Both the position numbers and the translations under genes were made by a program. From assembly GCA_003260075.1 (NCBI GenBank), contig QLIY01000191.1:13440-77439 (forward strand): a DNA stretch of 64,000 bases, given 5' to 3'. This DNA comes from Phallusia mammillata (taxonomy: Eukaryota; Chordata; Ascidiacea; Phlebobranchia; Ascidiidae). The notes below the pieces were generated by a model. The model saw only the letters and a list, made by a program, of their open reading frames with translations. It was not told the origin of the DNA and made no database searches. Shown here piece after piece: positions 46,820-57,379 of this stretch; position 1 is the stretch's first letter; each line of letters starts with the position of its first letter.

Positions 46820-48340
46820 AGGTGATAAAAATAAGTTATGAGTACTCTACTTCTACACTTTATAAATGACCAAACATTTATGTCATATTGTCATCATAAC
46901 ATATAGATTTTTGGCTATCTACATGTCTGGCACATGACAGCAAACCAATGCAGTCCAAAACGCAAATACAATGCTTGTTGTGTGGAGCCTAATAATTGGG
47001 AAGCTTTTTTGTTTAAAGGTTTTCGTCTTCCTTGACGGGCGGTGATCAAGAAAGCCTACTTGGATTTTTGTCTTGGCTTTATTTTCTTGTTGATATTTTT
47101 GCAATGTTCCGTATTGTACAGTGTTTCGTTTTTGTGCGCCTACAAAATGTTTTGTTATGCTTTTAATGTCGCTTGTTGTACTGAAAAACATTTCTTTACG
47201 AAATCTGTTTTCGGAATAAACAGTGCTTTTACTATGCGACCAACTAAGTGTATTGGCGAAGATGAAAAATATGTTTTTGCACTAGACCCTGCAAGTCTCA
47301 CAAAAAACGGGACATGTTCTTGCGTGGGTTGTGTGCCAACCGTTTGCGTGGGGGCGTTGTGTAAAGAATCGTTCCGTTTGTCAAGAAATTCCAAAGGTCA
47401 TCGGCTTTCCAATGAGGAACTGGTTATGCGCGGGGTGGATTAATTGTCTGCATCAAATCTGTAACTCCATACCTCTGTAACAGTCGCTTGTTGTTTGACG
47501 TGGTTCCTTTTAAATAGATTATTTGCTTGGTATTTGTTTCAATGTTTTGTACGCCATTGATTTATATCGCAGAAACCCGATACCTAACAATCGATTGGCA
47601 AGTTTTGCTGACAGAGTAGTGCGACTGGATTTGCCGCGTCTGGCGTAGACGGTTGAAAATCGCTGAATGTGTATAGGGTTGCCATCGACATGGACCCTAA
47701 AGTAAAGGCAACCGAAAAAATGCACTTTTATACAATTCCAAACAAACGTGCTGGAGCAAAACTTTGCGGTTATACGATTAAATATCACATGCCATATATT
47801 ATGCCAAAAACAATCTGTTCCAGCAACTCCTTGTTCGTAGAAATTACTTTGTACATCTCACAACAGCTGAGGTCTAGGTTTACTTTAATTTGTAGCAGGG
47901 ACTTGACTGGGATTAGACATTGCCCTTCAAAAAAGGACAAATATTATAAATAAGGACGGTATGGCAATCTTGTGTATAGGCGAACTGAAATAAAAGCACA
48001 CAACAGCATACATCGTGATTAAAACCCTTTAAGTTTACTGAGCAAATATCGTAGTTGTTTGCAAAGCAATAAATAAGTCACCCAAACGACTTACGTCAAG
48101 TCGCTGACCCTGTCTTTTAAGGATTAAACAGTCACTGTGTTGCCTTGCACTTTAAATTTTAAAACGGGATTGCGTTTGTGCGGCATGAGATTAAATGAAA
48201 CCTGCATCGACCTTCGAAACTTTAGTTTCGCCCAGACAGCCAAACAGGCGTCACTTTGTCTATGATAGCGGTTGTTTGAATGTCGTCATTTAAAACTTCA
48301 TACGTTTACCGGTATCACGTGAGCAACGAATGTTTACATG
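46820..48340. other. Gene B to C spacer, no supported gene
   Basis: AATAAA (46814-46819) overlaps the B stop. TTGTTTGACGTGG at 47489 and GTCTGGCGTAGACGG at 47638 are shared with the C-D spacer (54870, 55699), showing that spacer and gene were duplicated together. A 133-residue frame at 47042-47443 has no paralogue in the matching spacer and no splice support, so I do not call it. Confidence 0.45.
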
Positions 48341-48349
48341 CAGATCGCC

Positions 48350-48380
48350 TACGGTCAGTTTCGGTTCCTCTCTCGTAAGG
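48350..48380 (+). promoter_or_regulatory. ISRE-like site in gene C upstream region
   Basis: CAGTTTCGGTTCCTCTCTCG (48356-48375). Its complement reads GAGGAACCGAAACTG, close to the interferon-stimulated response element GGAAANNGAAACT with one mismatch. It is preceded by GCCTACGGT, which also precedes the matching site in D (56224). Confidence 0.4.
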
Positions 48381-48996
48381 GCAATCAGCTTACTTGGAGA
48401 GGCGAGAGTAAAGTTTCGCCACCGTCAGAAAACTTTTTAAACTTTAATTTGCAACTCCAAGCGTTTTGCACTCGAAGCTGAGGAGAATAAATGAGCGCTC
48501 CACACCGTTTCTTCTTTTCTCCTGTGTGCTCCTCGCTTGCGCGGTGTCGTGGGTGTAAGCTGGATAAGGTTTTTGATAAACAGAGTTCTCCGTTTAACAT
48601 TGTTTTAGAATGAAACTAAAAGCGATCCACTGTTGCACACGCTGGAAAGGCCTTGCATCGATATACATTTTGATTTGAATGCAGTTGAAAAGGCAAATGG
48701 GATTTTTCAAATTAAACAGTGTTAAAAATGTCCAAGAAGTGCACAAAATGTGTGTTGCTTTATATTGGGACGTTTTTTTAATGTTGAAATAACAAAACCA
48801 CATCCAGGCACCAATTTCAAATAACGTAGGCAAGGTGGTATTGTTTGGGGAGTTCTATAATAGGAAAGCTGTTACCAGTTATCAGTAGCCCAGGAGTTCT
48901 AAAATGTTAAACAAACATTTAAGCCAGCAAGTTTTGCCACGAACATGTGACTGTGGATTCAGTTCCTATTTTGACTCATAACTTATATACGGTCGA

Positions 48997-49032
48997 TGAC
49001 GTTACAGTCATACTTTTTTGGTTCCTCTGTGG
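48997..49032 (+). promoter_or_regulatory. Putative gene C control module: TGACGTTA plus TTGGTTCC
   Basis: TGACGTTACAGTCATACTTT at 48997 followed by TTTTGGTTCCTCTG. The D copy at 56755 is TGACGTTACAGTCAGACTTT followed by TCGGTTCCC. The pair is better conserved than its surroundings. Confidence 0.45.
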
Positions 49033-49519
49033 ACTCATGTGAATATTGAGTGAAATTAGAGTCAGTAAGTTTGATTCCCTTTTGACGCCGCACCAGCGAA
49101 TCGCTCGAAAGGGCAAATCTGCCTTGGTATTGTCTGCGTGTAGGAATGTTATTGAGCGCAGCCGGCACGGTGCTTCCAGACATGTGACTAGTATAGCGAA
49201 ACTTTGGACTAAAGGTGGTTTTTGCTAGCCAGTTGTCATCGGTTAAAGGGTTATTTGGTTATTTGGATTCATACAGAAAGCAAAGTATTAGATTGTTGCA
49301 CAGTTATTGTCACGTAAAAGTAGAAAAGTTATTTAGTCCGCTTTGACATCTGAGTTTTAGTCCGTAATTAAGTCAGATCGTTGCTGTATGTGGCTTGTTT
49401 CGCCCACGCCAAAAATTCTCTCGACTCAATTTAAATTCGTACGTATTTCTTTTGCAGAAACTTGATGTTTTAAGGAAAAACTTAAAATGACACTGTGACA
49501 GCACTGAAAAAGTATTGCT

Positions 49520-52500
49520 ATGACAGGTATGTATGCGCACAAACAGTACGTAGGTCAATATTTGCAGTCTGTTTCTACTTTTTCCACACATTTTTCGTTT
49601 AAGGACTCATAGCCAATATTGAGATTTATTGTGTTCATACATTTGCCGTCGTACTAAATCTATCAAGGTTACGCTGCTATATTACCGCACATTTGTTTGG
49701 TTTCATGGCAACCTGACATATAAAAGCAAGCTAAACTTGAGGTCAATCGTTAATGCTTGATTTAAACCCGATACCTTATCGTAGTGGGACAAGGACTGCG
49801 CAGTTTATGACCCTGGGAAACACGTAAGGAAAATCACTAAACCCACAGTCTGCAGACCAATAAACATTACAACAAAGATCAACTTTCATTTCCCTTGTAT
49901 ACATTGCAATATTGCCTAAGTTTAACATTTTTTCAGACAATTACAACACCGTCCAAGTTCTGATCAAAGGCCCAGACGACTCGTTTGATCTTAATAAAGA
50001 CGGTTTGAAAGCAGCTTTGAAGAATGCATGGGAATATCCTGTTTGTATCATCGCCATCTGTGGTGACAAAAGAAAGGGAAAATCCTTTATTCTCAACATG
50101 TTTCTTCGTTACCTTATAAAGGTAGAATTATAATGTATAAAGTTTATGTTTGTAATTGTACCAAACACTTTCACTGACTTAATCTAAAAAGTTGTTTAAA
50201 GCAATGTACTGACTTCGTTGTTGCCTATAAAAACAGTTGTGATTCAGGATTAACGACAGAGGTGTCAAACCGTAATCTCAAGACAATTAGCTCTTTTACC
50301 AAAAAACTGCTCTGCATAACCAACAACGTCAGATTTTTTTATGGGGAGATTTAGTAATTTTTTATTAATTTTGGGTACTTTTTTGCAGGGTCTACCAAAA
50401 ACCTCACTATTGTCATACTGGTGGGGTACCAAGGAAGATCTACATGCAGCTTTCGAGTGGAGAGGAGGGCCCCCCCCCCAAGAAGAAACACAGAAGGAAT
50501 CTGGATTCTTGACAAACCAATCCTGGTCGATACCCTCGATGGCAAAGTGAATATTTTTATTTATTTTTGCTACGAAGTTCGATCAAGATATAACTTTGCA
50601 AAACAGAAATTTGACAACAGCTCGTATTAGCAAAGTGTAGTTTGTACTGCTAGCTAACGCATACATTGTTGAGTAATAACCTACAGTCAAAATAGGCCTG
50701 AAAACATCTTTATATTTAACCAGGTTGCTCTTTACTTAATGGACACACAAGGAATGTTCGACAGTCAAACCTCCAAGAGGGAATGTTCCCAGATTTTTGC
50801 TCTTGCCACGCTTATGAGCTCACAGCTTGTCTTCAACCTCATGAAACAAATACAAGCAAACGATCTTGAGTATCTTGACGTAAGTTTGATAATATTTACC
50901 TCGACAATATCGTTTCAAAACACGTGTGTACCCATCTGATTTAATTACATAAAAAATGTCTAAGACTTTAACTGAACAAAACGATACAAACCGTTAAAAA
51001 ACGACGTTATATAGTAATGTGAAAAGCGTTTTAGAACGATAGTTTTTATGCAAGCTTTATAAGTTGTCATAATGTTTGTTATTAAACTTAGACGTTTTCT
51101 GGCGACCACAATAGACATTTTTCTTTGCCTTGTAGTTTTGGACGCAGACGGCGAAATTTGTAAACACTGGATCAGACGAGGCATTTTTTCAGGTATTTCT
51201 TTTGATTTTATGCCTTTATTTAAAACTTATAGTAATGAGAGTTAACACCATTGTGTAATACACAAATCAAAATTACCATGAACATGAAAATTCGAAATTG
51301 CAGAGTTTGCTGTTCCTCATCCGGGACTTTTCCTTTCCCGATTATGGTTTTGGAATCCAAGCAGGGGAACGTTATCTTCAGGAGGAGTTGAAAGAGTCTG
51401 ACGACAAAACGGCTACAGTGAACGAAAACATCAGAAACTTAAGAAACGTGTTTTCCAGTGTAAATGCATTTGGAATGCCAACACCTCATAAATCCGTCAC
51501 TGCGCGAAAAGAGGAAGACAAACCGGTTAATTTGCAGTGTAAGAATAAAAATAGAAGTGCCGTTTACAATTATTTTTGCCATTTTACCAAAACGTGTATT
51601 TAAAAAAAAATAAACATGTTTATTACTGCATATTTCAGATGCTGGAAAATCGTTCATGCAGAATGCTGAGGACCTGTTTAAGCATCTTAAGGAAAATATC
51701 TCTCCTCTGAGTTTAAACGGAAGTCCGATGAGCGGAGAACAACTGTACGACTACGTGTTGAGTTGCGGCGAAAATCTGCTTAGTGACCAAGTTCCTGATC
51801 CAGTTAGTCTGAGTGAGGTGAGTCCCATTGTTTTCAAAATTGTAAAGCAGCATAGTAGTTTTGTGATTTTACCTGAACACTGAACACACATTGTTAGGAG
51901 TGGTTTTAAACGTGTTATTGCATTCTGCAGTCGGTTTCAAAGTTCCAACTTGGAAAACTGGTGGAACAAGAAAAGGCCGAATACGAGAGAATCATGAAAG
52001 AGGTAAGTTCAGTTTTAATTCCAGAAAATGATTACGTAGGCTATTTTCAAAGTGGTTTAGTCCTACCCTGGTAGTAAATTTTCATAAAAATACAATGTGT
52101 CCAATTGAGTACGCAGTCAAGCTCGTCTCACGTGCATTTAATACAAAGTAAATACTTCGTTTGTCTTCAGTGAAAACGGACAGCTTTGTGCTGTAATTGT
52201 TTTCACACAACTCAGATTTTCGGAAAAGTGTCAAAAACTGGACTTGATTTGACCTTATCTATGAGCGTGTACTGTTTGCAGCTTATATCGAAACCTGTTT
52301 TATATTTTTGTTGTGAGGCCAACTTGCCAACTCTTTAGTTTTGTGTACTATCTTGCAACACTATTATACCTCACAGGCGATGGACACCTACGAAGGTACG
52401 CTTTCTGATCTCTATAAATATCACGAGCTGCAACTCCTCGAGGCGCTGGGAAGATTTGACAAGGTTCATAAGTTCGGCAGAGATGATGTGATTATGGACT

Positions 52501-54073
52501 ACAGAAATACGCTCAAGCTGGACATTGTCGAAATTTACAACGTCCTCTCAACCTATTTTACCCAAAAGTTAGAGCTGAAAGACTCCGAGAACAAGCGAGA
52601 GGAAGAGGCAAGGATTGCCAAACTAAGGGAAGATCAATTGGGCGACATGGTACAGAGACAGGAAGATCAAATGAAAGAAACAGCTGCAAAACACGCCAGG
52701 GATGCAGAGGAGATGAAGAAGCGACTTGAAGAACAAGAGAAGCGTTTTCAGGAAGCAGAAGAACAAAGAAAAACGGAAACGGAGGAAGCAAGAAAGCTGC
52801 TGGAAGATCAACAGAGGCTACACAAAGAAGCGGAAATCGCGCGAAGCATGGAGGCTGCCGAGGCAAAAGCTCGGTTTGAGGATCAAAAGCAGAAGATTCA
52901 GAAAATGGAAAATGACAATTCGAAACAGGCGCAGGAGGCACGAAAGAACTTCCAGCAGATGGAGGCGCGTCACAGGCGGGAAGAACAAGAAAGAAAAGCT
53001 GACGCAGAAAAGGCGCGTCAAAATTATGAGCAACAAATGAAAGATTACAAAACGATGCAGGAGAAAAAAGAAACAGAGGCTAAATCAGCGAGAGAACAGC
53101 AACAGAAAATGTGGGACCAGCAAAAAGCTGCTGACGATCGTCGATACGAGGAGGCCAAAGCAGCACAAGCAAGAACAGAAAAGCAATTACAGGAAATGCG
53201 ACAAAAACTGCAAAATCACCCGAGGCGTGTAAGTATTTTTTCATCACATATGGGTTTTTTTAATTCTAAACTGCAAATTGCAGTAAATGTTATACTGCTT
53301 TTTTTGTAAACATGTTGTTCAATCACGTTTGTAGAGCTCTTCTGACAAATGTAATTATATTCCGACGTTTCGACGTCTCATATCCCCCCCCCCGTCGTCT
53401 TCATCAGGGTAGATAACACTGAATGCGACTAGTACAGTGCATTCACGCGTTATCACAAGGCCGCCGTATTGATATTAATGCGGCGTCTGTTGTGGCCCGG
53501 GAGCCTGACTATAGGAAAAGACTATTTCTTGAGTCATGGAATATTCACCAACGGGGTAACACAATGAACATCAAAACAGACGTGATGCTTTCAACGTGCT
53601 ACAGGCACCTCCTTAAAGATTCTCGCGCGGTGCTTTCGTTGCGTTGTGACGTGCTTGCGTTCCATTATTTTTCCTTTGTTTATCGTGCACTGTCCTCGTT
53701 GCATTCAGTTTTATTTACCCGGATGAAGACCAGTGCTGGATTAACCATTAGGCAAAGTAGGCACGTGCCTACAGGCCAGTCAAAAATCCAGGCCACAAAA
53801 TTATGACAATGATTAGGCAACACTGATAATTCTTTTTTTTCTTTGGCAACCCTGATTTTCGGGCCACTTATAAAATGTGCCTACTTCCCAGCAGACCCTT
53901 AATCCGGCAGTGATGAAGACGACCTGTACATTTCTCAGAAGAGCTATACAAACTTGATATTATGCCTTGATATGGCAGCAAATAGCTTATATGTTGGTCA
54001 ATAGTCAAAAACCTTAATTATACTTGCTTAACTTGTTTTCCAGAAACGAAAGGATAAGTGCATCATCTCATGA
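49520..54073 (+). CDS. C: atlastin-like GTPase with coiled-coil tail and CaaX box (CIIS)
   Basis: Exons: 49520-49526, 49937-50121, 50389-50546, 50724-50879, 51136-51192, 51304-51538, 51639-51817, 51931-52002, 52377-53228 and 54044-54073, encoding about 640 residues. P-loop GDKRKGKS at residues 45-52. G2 Thr lies in RNTEG, G3 is DTQG, and the RD motif is in LLFLIRDFSFPDYGFG. The middle helical region has NGSPMSGEQLYDYV. The tail starts after AMDTYEGTLSDLYKYHELQL, with heptads such as HARDAEEMKKRLEEQEKR, and ends with exon 10: KRKDKCIIS plus TGA. CIIS is a CaaX box, with Ser favouring farnesylation. No transmembrane segment is present, unlike atlastins. A C10 tract (50470-50479) replaces TC in exon 3 and shifts the frame; all other exons are open. 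A decayed second copy of exon 10 lies at 54359. The last intron hosts a MITE. Confidence 0.78.
53331..53950. mobile_element. MITE in the last intron of gene C
   Basis: Inverted ends GTAGAGCTCTTCTGACAAAT and its near-complement CATTTCTCAGAAGAGCTATA. Adjacent GACGTTTCGACGTC and GTCTTCATCAGGG blocks are also inverted near the right end (GATGAAGACGACC). It is cut by a C10 tract (53384-53393) and hosts a nested hAT-like element. Confidence 0.7.
53731..53912. mobile_element. Nested hAT-like element with 8-bp target duplication
   Basis: Ends CAGTGCTGGATTAA and TTAATCCGGCAGTG. Flanked by ATGAAGAC on both sides (53723-53730, 53913-53920). It also has inner inverted words GTAGGCACGTGCCTAC and GTGCCTACTTC. 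Inserted within the MITE at 53331-53950. Confidence 0.8.
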
Positions 54074-54358
54074 ACTCATTTTCTATTTGTCTTTGAAAAC
54101 TGCTTTTAATTTTTGTTTTGTTCTATTTCTTGTGTGAATATTCATGTGTGAATATTTTTATGACACTATTTTCATGTGCTGGGTGTGATTTGTTTAAAAT
54201 CTTTTAACTAATATTTGTTTTAGTGTTTTATACGAGACTGATTTTCATCGCTATGTACCTATATTCCAAAAACATTTTACTGATCTATTTTGTAAACATG
54301 TTAGTCAATCAATACACGTCAAAAATCCTATTTTTACTTGCTTAACTTGTTTTACAGA

Positions 54359-54390
54359 GACGAAGGTAACTGCATCATCTGAACCAATGA
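54359..54390 (+). pseudogene. Decayed second copy of the CaaX exon
   Basis: CTTGTTTTACAG followed by AGACGAAGGTAACTGCATCATC closely matches the exon 10 region of C (54044) and D (61842), but a TAA comes early and the CIIS frame is lost. Sequence after it (TTGGGTGTAATTTC) also parallels that after 54073, so the whole 3' end was duplicated. Confidence 0.6.
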
Positions 54391-56200
54391 ACCATTTCCA
54401 GTTCTTGCTTTGCCAATGAAAAATGCCTTTTGTTTTTGTTATATTGTTAGTGTGAATATCCAAAGCTGTTTTTATGATAATGGTTTCATGTGTTGGGTGT
54501 AATTTCTTACCAAGCAAAATATCTCTTATATTTTGTAACTTTTCGTTAAACAGACATCCACTTCTTGAATTTCAACCAAACTTATCGGTCTTTGTAACTA
54601 TTTTTGTGCGGTTTGGCAATTGTAAAATTGTTTACATGGTTTTGCATTGCTACATCTACGTGTTTAATCTTACTTCTGTTGCATTTTTTGTGTGTGATGT
54701 TATCGATACCTTTTCGATTTATGCTTTTTTGCTTTCATATGTCCTTTTTTGCACTTGACAGAAAGCAGTAAAAAAGAAAAAAAGCCTAGAAGAGCGTACT
54801 TGTTTTGTGTCACTTAATATTGTGTCATTTTGTAATGTGATTGATGTGTATTAGGCACTTTTGCTTGTTGTTTGACGTGGTCCTTTTAAAATCATATATT
54901 TGATATTTGTTTCAGTGTTTAGTACGCGATTGCTTTACGTTACGACATCCCACAACTCTCTCAGTATCTCAGAATTTTTTTTAACATATCAATTGTGAAA
55001 AACATTGCATATATCGGTTAAAGTGTGTGCAATAAAACCGTGGGTGTTAAAAGCCCCTGGACTTGACTTCTAATCTGTTTCATACTTCCAAAAACTTGAT
55101 AGGTTGCCTATGTGCACCTGAACATTACAGTGCACAAATATTCTGCATCGCATTTTCAATAACGTGTGGTATTAATTAGCGAAACCAGAGTTTCGTCTAA
55201 AGCAGTGGTTCCCAACCTTTTTGTAGTCACGGACCCCTTTTATAAATTTTATCGGTCCGCGGACCCCCAACGTAATTTAGTCTTTTTTCGTTTCCTTCAT
55301 TCATTATACCTATACGTTATTATACTTTTTTGGGGGCAGAATTGTAATCAACCTTCACAGTCCTAATAAGGTTCTGTACTGTAGCAGTCAATGCAACAAA
55401 GAGATAAATTTTCTGGTGTACAATACTTAAAACAAAGCACAAAGAATTATATTGTTAATGTATGTTGTGATGTCACAATGGAGGAACAATCACAAGTTTT
55501 TCTTGATCCAAGGATTTGATAAACAGTTTGCACTCAGATGCAGGATTGTAGAAACGGTTTGGGAACTTAAAAATATTGTACTGTTGTTAATACTACTGCA
55601 AATGTTTGCCTCCACACGGACCCCCTGAAACCATCTCACGGACCCCTTGGGGGTCCGCGAACCCCAGGTTGGGAACCACTGGTCTAAAGGGAAATCCGTC
55701 TGGCGTTGCTGCGTCTGATGTAGTCGACCAGAAAACTTTTGACACAGTATAGGGCCTATAACATTTTATGTTACAAAACTTATATATCTATGATTGCGAA
55801 CTACAATAGCGAATAGCTACAACCAAAATCACTTTTCATGGAAAAAGATAACTCAGTAATAAACCGCTGCCCACAAAGTGCCCCTTAGCATAGTCGTAAT
55901 TAAGGTTCCTTAAAGTTTACTGAGCAAATATCGTAGTTGTTTGCAAAGTAACAAATAATTCAACCACACGACATACGTTAAGTCGCTGACCTTGCATTTT
56001 AAAGATTTACGCTACTACCATATTGCTTTAACTTTAATATAAAAACGCGTTTGGTGAGGCTCGAAATTTAATAAAACGTACATCGATCGTTGAAACTTTA
56101 GTTTCGCCCAGACAGACCAACAGACGTCACGGTGCCAAGGTCAACGCTGTGCAAATGTCGTGATCCAAAACCCAACATACATAACCGCTATCTCGTCACC
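54391..56200. other. Gene C to D spacer, no gene seen
   Basis: Parallels the B-C spacer from about 54860 (TTGTTTGACGTGG) to the D promoter. It differs by the insertion of a hAT-like element at 55203-55681. Confidence 0.5.
55203..55681. mobile_element. hAT-like MITE with perfect 8-bp target duplication
   Basis: Ends CAGTGGTTCCCAACCTTTTT and AGGTTGGGAACCACTG. Flanked by GTCTAAAG on both sides (55195-55202 and 55682-55689). Internal GGACCCC words. It is absent from the homologous B-C spacer, so it inserted after that duplication. Confidence 0.88.
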
Positions 56201-56223
56201 AATGAATGTTAACATGCAGTTCG

Positions 56224-56250
56224 CCTACGGTCGGTTCAGATTTCACTTTA
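56224..56250 (+). promoter_or_regulatory. ISRE-like site in gene D upstream region
   Basis: GCCTACGGTCGGTTCAGATT followed by TCACTTTA. It aligns with 48346-48375 upstream of C. TTTCACTTT resembles an IRF-type half-site pair. Confidence 0.35.
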
Positions 56251-56754
56251 ATAAAGGGCGATCAACCTAACTTGGATAGGCAAAAATAGAGTTTCGCCAC
56301 CGATCAGAAACCTCCCAACACCATTTTACCACTCCGGGCGTTTTCAACAGCCACTCCAAGCTGACGAGGACAAATGAGCCGCTTATGCTTGTTTCTTCCT
56401 TTCTCCCATGCGTTACTCGCTTGCGCGGCGTCGCTGCTCCACAAGCCAGGTTCAATTTCTGTTGAACAGAGTTTTCATCTACTTGTACTTTTCCATTTTA
56501 CACTGCTTTAGAATAGAATTACGACAGCTATCTACTATTGGGCTATGCTGGAAATGCATTGCATGGATATGTATTTTGATTTGAATAAGTTTGGGAAGGT
56601 AAATAGGTCGAGATATTTGAAACTAAACTGTGTTTTAACAGTTGTCGGAATTCCAGGAGTTTCAAAACGCGAAACAAACACTCAAGTCAGCAAGTTTCGG
56701 TACGAACATAATACTGTAGATTCGGTTCCTCATTGAACTCCTATCTACGGTCGG

Positions 56755-56785
56755 TGACGTTACAGTCAGACTTTTCGGTTCCCTT
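56755..56785 (+). promoter_or_regulatory. Putative gene D control module: TGACGTTA plus CGGTTCCC
   Basis: TGACGTTACAGTCAGACTTT then TCGGTTCCCTTTTG. Aligns with 48997-49032 of gene C. Confidence 0.45.
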
Positions 56786-57379
56786 TTGTCGCCGCACCAG
56801 CGGGAATGCTTGCGCAGGGTAAGTCCGTGTTGGGAATATCATTCGGGACAGCTTGTGGGTGTTTTAGCGTAGGCGGCATGGTTTAAGACTGTCGGGCTTG
56901 TGAATTGCATGCAGAAAGTTTCGTTGAGGCATCGAAAGCAGTTGTGTTGGGTTAATTTTGCATTCCACTAAAAATACAACGGCATAATTGTACTGAAAAA
57001 TTAAATGGTTTTTGCTGGTCAGTTCTCTTTGAAGGTTGAGATTTTATTTTGTTAGCTAGATTTAGATATGCTAGGGTCGTTTTTTTGTACAGTTGCGCCG
57101 GTTTTTGCCACGTTTAGCTTAAAAGAACGTGGTTTGTTGTGACTTTTAGCACAAAGATTATTCAGTCACATTTGACAACCGAGTTTTAACCCGTATTTCA
57201 GTCAAACCGTTGCTGTGCGTGGCCACTAACTAGCCCCGAGCTAGTATACTGTCGGGCTAGCATACTGTCGAGCGAGAAGTATATTCAAACTATTAACTTT
57301 TTTGTTTACAGATACTTGATGGTATAAGAAAAAACGTCGTTTTAAACTTCGCTGGTGACTGCATTGAAAGAGCATTGCA

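Noticed and set aside
47042..47443. 133-residue + frame with a hydrophobic start
   Set aside because: No homologue in the matching C-D spacer, no recognised family, and AT-driven composition.
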